A stretch of DNA of 64,000 nt, taken from the NCBI GenBank assembly GCA_963825575.1, contig CAWGUB010000022.1, forward strand, positions 53,277-117,276, in the 5' to 3' direction. Each line of letters opens with the position of its first letter. The first letter of the stretch is position 1. The translations under genes and the position numbers were made by a program. The stretch comes from JAFDBW01 sp963825575 (GTDB lineage: Bacteria > Desulfobacterota > Desulfuromonadia > Desulfuromonadales > BM103). Below the pieces are notes generated by a model, which was not told the origin of the DNA, ran no database searches, and saw only the letters and a list, made by a program, of their open reading frames with translations. This document shows, piece by piece, positions 60,172-64,000 of this stretch.

Positions 60172-61362
60172 ATGCGCATTACACCCGCAACAGAGTTGAT
60201 CAATCGCATCAAAAAATTGCAAAGGGAAATGGCTATCCACAACCTTGAAGCCGTCCTGATGCTGCAGAATGCGGACCTTTTCTACTTCACCGGGTCAATC
60301 CAGCAAGGAGCTTTATTCGTCCCTCTCGAAGGCGAACCACTCTATTTTGTACGCAAAGATCACGGCCGTGCCCGCATGGAGTCAGGCCTGAAAGAGGTCA
60401 TCGCGTTTTCCAGCCCACGGGACATCCCGGGTTTTTTAACCGATTTCAACTACCCCATGCCAAGCAAACTCGGTATGGAACTCGATGTCATCCCGGTCCT
60501 CGTCATGGAACGATTCAGGAAGGCAATGGGAGTAGCTGAGGTTACTGATGCCACGCCTCTGATCCGAACTGTACGTGCAGTGAAATCCGATTACGAGATT
60601 AATATTCTCAAGGATGCAGCACTGATTGTCGACAAGGTCTGCAAGCGTGCACGGGAAGTGATCAGTGAGGGTATGACCGATCTGGAATTAGCCGCGGAGC
60701 TCGAATTTACTGCCCGTAAGGCTGGTCACCAGGGGTTTGTCCGCTTGCGGGGATTCAATAATGAACTCTTCTACGCCCACGTTTTTTCCGGTAACGACAG
60801 TGCGGTGCCAACCTATTCGGATACGCCTCTTGGTGGTGTTGGCCTCAGCCCCTCTTTTCCCCAGGGGGCCAGTTATAAGAAGATCCGACGTCACGAACCG
60901 ATCACGGTCGATTTCTCCGGAATTTTTGATGGCTATATCGTTGACCAGACCCGCATGTTCAGTATCGGCGAATTGCCGGACCAGTTAGCAAGTGCATATT
61001 ATGACATGTTGGCGATCCAGGAACATGCCAAGCAGGCTGCCAAGCCCGGTGTGAGTTGGGGTGGCCTGTATGATGAATGTCTGCAGATGGCCTGCGAGCT
61101 GGGTTACCGGGACCATTTCATGGGCGCCAAGGGCGCCCAGGTCTCGTTTATTGGACATGGGACCGGGGTCGAACTTGACGAATATCCTTTCATTGCACGC
61201 GGCTTCAACCATTACCAACTGGAGCAGAACATGGTCTTTGCCTTTGAACCAAAAGTCGTTTATCCAGGCCTTGGTGCAATCGGTGTGGAAAACACTTTCT
61301 GGGTGGGCAAGGATGGACTGAAACACTTGACCTTTGCAGACCAGGAGCTAGCAGTCTTGTAA
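60172..61362 (+). CDS. M24-family metallopeptidase (Xaa-Pro aminopeptidase-like)
   Basis: 396 residues: creatinase N-terminal domain (about 1-150) and a pita-bread M24 domain. Metal ligands are visible: two Asp in DFSGIFDGYIVDQTR, His in FIGHGTGVELDEYP, Glu in FAFEPKVV and Glu in IGVENTF. It probably removes the first residue from peptides with proline in position 2. ATG 60172 follows CAAGGAGGG; the longer frame from 60031 is not conserved. Monocistronic by appearance. Confidence 0.92.
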   Translation: MRITPATELINRIKKLQREMAIHNLEAVLMLQNADLFYFTGSIQQGALFVPLEGEPLYFVRKDHGRARMESGLKEVIAFSSPRDIPGFLTDFNYPMPSKLGMELDVIPVLVMERFRKAMGVAEVTDATPLIRTVRAVKSDYEINILKDAALIVDKVCKRAREVISEGMTDLELAAELEFTARKAGHQGFVRLRGFNNELFYAHVFSGNDSAVPTYSDTPLGGVGLSPSFPQGASYKKIRRHEPITVDFSGIFDGYIVDQTRMFSIGELPDQLASAYYDMLAIQEHAKQAAKPGVSWGGLYDECLQMACELGYRDHFMGAKGAQVSFIGHGTGVELDEYPFIARGFNHYQLEQNMVFAFEPKVVYPGLGAIGVENTFWVGKDGLKHLTFADQELAVL

Positions 61363-61470
61363 TCCATGCTCTTGAATCGTGACGTCCGGTACATGGCTGT
61401 GTCGATTGATAGCTCAATCGATTAGCCCCCCCACCACAACAGTTATGCCGGGTGTGCAGAATAATCTCCT

Positions 61471-61493
61471 TTGTACTGTGTAATATTGTACAA
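61471..61493 (+). promoter_or_regulatory. palindromic operator overlapping a -10 box, upstream of the HMA operon
   Basis: TTGTAC (61471-61476), 11-nt spacer, GTACAA (61488-61493). A TAATAT at 61481-61486 inside it could be a -10 element, so a repressor bound here would block the promoter. About 165 bp upstream of the first gene. The binding protein is unknown; the arms do not match the Fur consensus. Confidence 0.45.
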
Positions 61494-61656
61494 ATAGCCT
61501 CGCGCTTTAAAAGCCCTCCCTGCAGGCTCCTTACTATCCTCTTTAATAATAGGCATTTAGATGCCATTGACGACATTGGCATGAATGTTGATCTATGTAT
61601 TCAAGATCAAGGTTGCTTTGCGTCCGGAATCGATTAATCAACCAGAGGTGAGACCA

Positions 61657-62514
61657 GTGAATAAACGTTTAAGGCTTTGTGTAACTCTTGGCATCGTTGC
61701 TTCGGCGCTTGCTGCTGGCGCCTGGCTGTTTGTCCCGTCAGGTGGTGATGCGGCCAATGCCGCTCTTGCCGAATACCAGATCGAAAAAATGACCTGCGGG
61801 TCCTGTGTCGGAAACATTGAAAAAGCGCTGTCGAATCTCGATGGTGTCGGTTCTGTTGAAGTCAACCTGACCAGTAATCGTGGCCGGGTCACTTACGACC
61901 CTTCCGAGATAGACAGCAGTGCTATCGCGGCAGCTATCACAGAAGCCGGTTATCCTGCCAGTCTGCGACTGCAGCTCGATCCCCAGGAGTATGATGCGCT
62001 GCGGCAGGAGCAGACTCAACTTGGCCAGAAATACCTGGCTCGCATCGGTGACCGGCTCCTTGCCCGCAATGATTTTGAGCAGATTGTCCAGCAACGTGCC
62101 GGTGATGCTGCCTCACCCGAACAGCAAGGCCAGCTCTGGCAGGCCGTATGGCAAGAGGTCCTGCAACGCGAATTGTTGCTTTCAGCTGCCGAGAAAAACC
62201 GGATTGTTATCCAGGATGGCGAGGTGGAGGCAAAGCTGGACGAATTGCGTCAGGGAAACCAGGGACTGGAGCAGCTGGTTATCAAACGCTATGGCAGCAT
62301 GGACAACTTTCGCACGCGCCTGCGCGAAGACATGACCATCAATCGCAATATCGAAGATCATGTCTATGCCGGAGTTGACGACCCCCGTGAGCAACAGGGT
62401 AAGTTGCAGGCATGGTATGCCGATCTACAGAAAGAGACAGAAGTGATCATTTTTGACCCGCAACTCAAATCAATCGGCCAGAGTGGTGGCGGTTGCGCCT
62501 GCTGCAACAGCTGA
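61657..62514 (+). CDS. HMA-domain protein fused to a SurA-N-like domain
   Basis: 285 residues. An N-terminal membrane anchor or signal (LGIVASALAAGAWLFV) is followed by a heavy-metal-associated domain with MTCGSC (Cys47, Cys50) at residues 38-107 (IEKMTCGSCVGNIEKAL...VEVNLTSNRGRVTYDP). Residues about 115-270 are helical and resemble the SurA N-terminal chaperone domain. The tail is GGGCACCNS with three more cysteines. So it is an exported or anchored metal-binding protein with two cysteine sites. The start is a GTG at 61657; GTG 61648 is an alternative. It is followed by the DUF2318 gene after 42 bp. Confidence 0.85.
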   Translation: MNKRLRLCVTLGIVASALAAGAWLFVPSGGDAANAALAEYQIEKMTCGSCVGNIEKALSNLDGVGSVEVNLTSNRGRVTYDPSEIDSSAIAAAITEAGYPASLRLQLDPQEYDALRQEQTQLGQKYLARIGDRLLARNDFEQIVQQRAGDAASPEQQGQLWQAVWQEVLQRELLLSAAEKNRIVIQDGEVEAKLDELRQGNQGLEQLVIKRYGSMDNFRTRLREDMTINRNIEDHVYAGVDDPREQQGKLQAWYADLQKETEVIIFDPQLKSIGQSGGGCACCNS

Positions 62515-62556
62515 AGCTGATTGAGACTGAAAGCCCAACAATACAGGAGAAACAGT

Positions 62557-63078
62557 ATGTCCGAACGTGAATCCAAACGTGAACAATTCAACCAGAAGTC
62601 TGTTTCTGGGAAGAAATTCCTGGCCCCCGTTATCGTCGCGATAGTCGCCTTGGCAGCTGTTGGAGGCTGGTTTCTTTTTGGCCAGAGCACAGTCGGTGGG
62701 CCGGAGCTGGTCTCTGCAGGCCAGGATGGCAAAATCCGTTTTAACGCGCCAGATTTCAATGATGGCAAAGCCCGTTTCTATCGTTTTAAAGGGCAGACCG
62801 GTACGGTCGACTTTTTCGTCGTGCGCAGCCACGATGGGGTCCTCCGCAGTGCCTTTGATACCTGTGACGTCTGTTACAAAGCGCGCAAAGGGTATCGCCA
62901 GGAAGGCGATGACATGGTCTGCAACAACTGTGATCAGCGTTTCCGCACGGATATGGTCAATGTAGTCAAGGGCGGATGCAATCCTGCCCCGCTGCAGCGG
63001 CAGCTGACCGGTGAGACCCTTGTCCTTTCTGTCAACGACATTGAAAAGGGCGCCTGGTACTTCAGCTCTGTGAACTAA
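62557..63078 (+). CDS. DUF2318 membrane-anchored cysteine protein
   Basis: 173 residues: one N-terminal membrane helix (about 21-42) and an outside domain with CDVCY (Cys103, Cys106), CNNC (Cys122, Cys125) and Cys141 in GGCNP, the DUF2318 pattern annotated as an iron-sulfur or metal-binding membrane protein. In Campylobacter and others DUF2318 proteins are encoded with FtsX-type permeases in iron-uptake loci. AGGAGA precedes the ATG. It is 11 bp before the permease gene. Confidence 0.88.
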   Translation: MSERESKREQFNQKSVSGKKFLAPVIVAIVALAAVGGWFLFGQSTVGGPELVSAGQDGKIRFNAPDFNDGKARFYRFKGQTGTVDFFVVRSHDGVLRSAFDTCDVCYKARKGYRQEGDDMVCNNCDQRFRTDMVNVVKGGCNPAPLQRQLTGETLVLSVNDIEKGAWYFSSVN

Positions 63079-63089
63079 AGGTATTTATC

Positions 63090-64000
63090 GTGCGACTCGA
63101 GCATATCGTTTTACATAATCTCCGGCGCCGCAAGGGGCGGGCGATTTTTCTTGTGATCGGCCTGCTGATCGGCGTTGCAACCGTCGTCACCTTGTTGTCA
63201 CTGACCGATGCCCTTGGCCAGCGTGCCCAGCATGAGCTGGAGAACTTCGGCGCCAATATCATTATCACCCCTCGCAGTGACGAACTCTCCTTGAACTACG
63301 GCGGCGTCCAGCTTGGAGGCGTCAACCTGGTTGCCAAAGAGATTGACCAGGCGAGCCTGGTCAAAATTGACGATATACCCAACCGGCGCAACGTGGCGAC
63401 CATCGGGCCCAAAGTGCTCGGCGCGGTCGAGGTCGAAGGCCAGCGGGTTATGATGATGGGTATTGACCCGGCCACCGAGCTGAAACTGAAGCGCTGGTGG
63501 TCAATTGCCGGTCGCTCGGTTGTAAAAGGGAATGAACTTCTGATCGGTGATTTAATTGCCAAACGGTTCAACCTGAATATCGGAGACATCTTGCAGGTCA
63601 ACGGGCATGACTATACGGTCGTCGGCCTGCTCGCCAGGACCGGTTCCCAGGATGATCAGCTTCTGATCGCACCCCTCTCGGTTGCCCAGGCCGAACTCGG
63701 CAAACCGGGGCAGGTGAGTATGATCGAAATCGCCGCCCTTTGCCATGACTGTCCGGTGGAAGACATGGTCAACCAACTGCAGCAAGCCCTGCCTGACACC
63801 GATGTCCAGGCAGTGCAGGAGGTGGTCAAGACCCGCATGCACGCACTCGACCAGTTCCGGCTGTTTGCCTGGGGAGTTGCCGTCACGGTAATAGTCATCG
63901 GTGCCCTGCTGGTGTTTGTCACCATGATGGGTGCAATCAGTGAGAGGACACGCGAAATCGGGATTTTTCGGGCAATCGGCTACCGCCGCCGGCATGTCCT
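63090..64000 (+). CDS. FtsX/MacB-like ABC transporter permease (3'-truncated)
   Basis: 303 residues visible from a GTG at 63090 behind AAAGG; the gene runs off the window. N-terminal helix RRKGRAIFLVIGLLIGVATVVTLLSL, then a large extracytoplasmic MacB_PCD-type domain (NIIITPRSDELSLNYGG ... QRVMMMGID ... GDILQVNGHDYTVVGLL), and the start of the FtsX core (TVIVIGALLVFVTMMGAISERTREIGIFRAIGYRR). Unusual for the family, the outside domain has a CHDC pair (AALCHDCPVED), which could bind metal or exchange electrons with the DUF2318 protein. The partner ATPase gene should follow outside the window. Confidence 0.88.
   Translation, partial: MRLEHIVLHNLRRRKGRAIFLVIGLLIGVATVVTLLSLTDALGQRAQHELENFGANIIITPRSDELSLNYGGVQLGGVNLVAKEIDQASLVKIDDIPNRRNVATIGPKVLGAVEVEGQRVMMMGIDPATELKLKRWWSIAGRSVVKGNELLIGDLIAKRFNLNIGDILQVNGHDYTVVGLLARTGSQDDQLLIAPLSVAQAELGKPGQVSMIEIAALCHDCPVEDMVNQLQQALPDTDVQAVQEVVKTRMHALDQFRLFAWGVAVTVIVIGALLVFVTMMGAISERTREIGIFRAIGYRRRHV

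Overview
The window looks like a chromosomal segment of a Desulfuromonadales-type bacterium (Geobacter/Desulfuromonas relatives, the former Deltaproteobacteria). The grounds are a GC content in the mid-50s, an octaheme HAO-like cytochrome c, a full liv branched-chain amino acid transporter, a single-chain pyruvate carboxylase, several stand-alone receiver and sigma-54 regulators, a PEP-CTERM surface protein, and short degenerate CTCC/GTCTC-rich repeats between genes. This assignment is inferred from gene content; no 16S gene is present. I saw no tRNA, rRNA or CRISPR array.

Layout. (1) 1-15270, plus strand: a truncated zinc-ribbon membrane protein, ndk, rlmN, MTA phosphorylase, a PfkB kinase, then a tightly overlapped run of a hypothetical protein, a TPR lipoprotein, a RodZ-like protein, a zinc-ribbon receiver protein and a purine nucleoside phosphorylase. 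After that come a receiver, a universal stress protein, a receiver-histidine kinase, and an overlapping FAD protein / YhaM-like exonuclease / metallo-beta-lactamase / coaBC run. (2) 15276-21398: a secreted zinc phospholipase C-like protein divergent from a type 4 uracil-DNA glycosylase, the fetAB-like transporter, a flavin-fold protein, then on the minus strand an MscS channel and an NtrC-type regulator. (3) 21752-38596: pyc, livJHMGF, leuB, asd, an orphan EcfT, truA, guaB and guaA.

(4) 38600-44150 is the accessory part. It begins with a tyrosine-recombinase relic against the 3' end of guaA, followed by a PEP-CTERM protein, a 1.2-kb IS3-family element, an LPS-kinase-like protein, a WYL regulator and an AhpD-like protein. 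(5) 44356-56905: an ABC-F ATPase translationally coupled to a ParA-like/zinc-site hybrid, a second MscS, an OmpA-type lipoprotein, nadC, a continuous BirA-CoaX frame, an EF-G paralogue, a SPOR protein and an alpha-helical-repeat protein. (6) 57085-64000: a ZIP transporter, a possible 39-residue gene, the octaheme cytochrome, an M24 peptidase, and the start of an operon with an HMA-domain protein, a DUF2318 protein and a FtsX-like permease that runs off the end.

Points most worth following up: a perfect TTGAC-N4-GTCAA palindrome placed at -41.5 of a predicted promoter of the octaheme cytochrome, suggesting nitrosative-stress (HcpR/DNR-type) control; the BirA-CoaX fusion whose linker is translated intergenic repeat; the HMA/DUF2318/FtsX operon with a palindromic operator, probably metal or redox linked; the integrase relic at guaA; and the ABC-F/ParA coupled pair with an unrecognised C-terminal domain.
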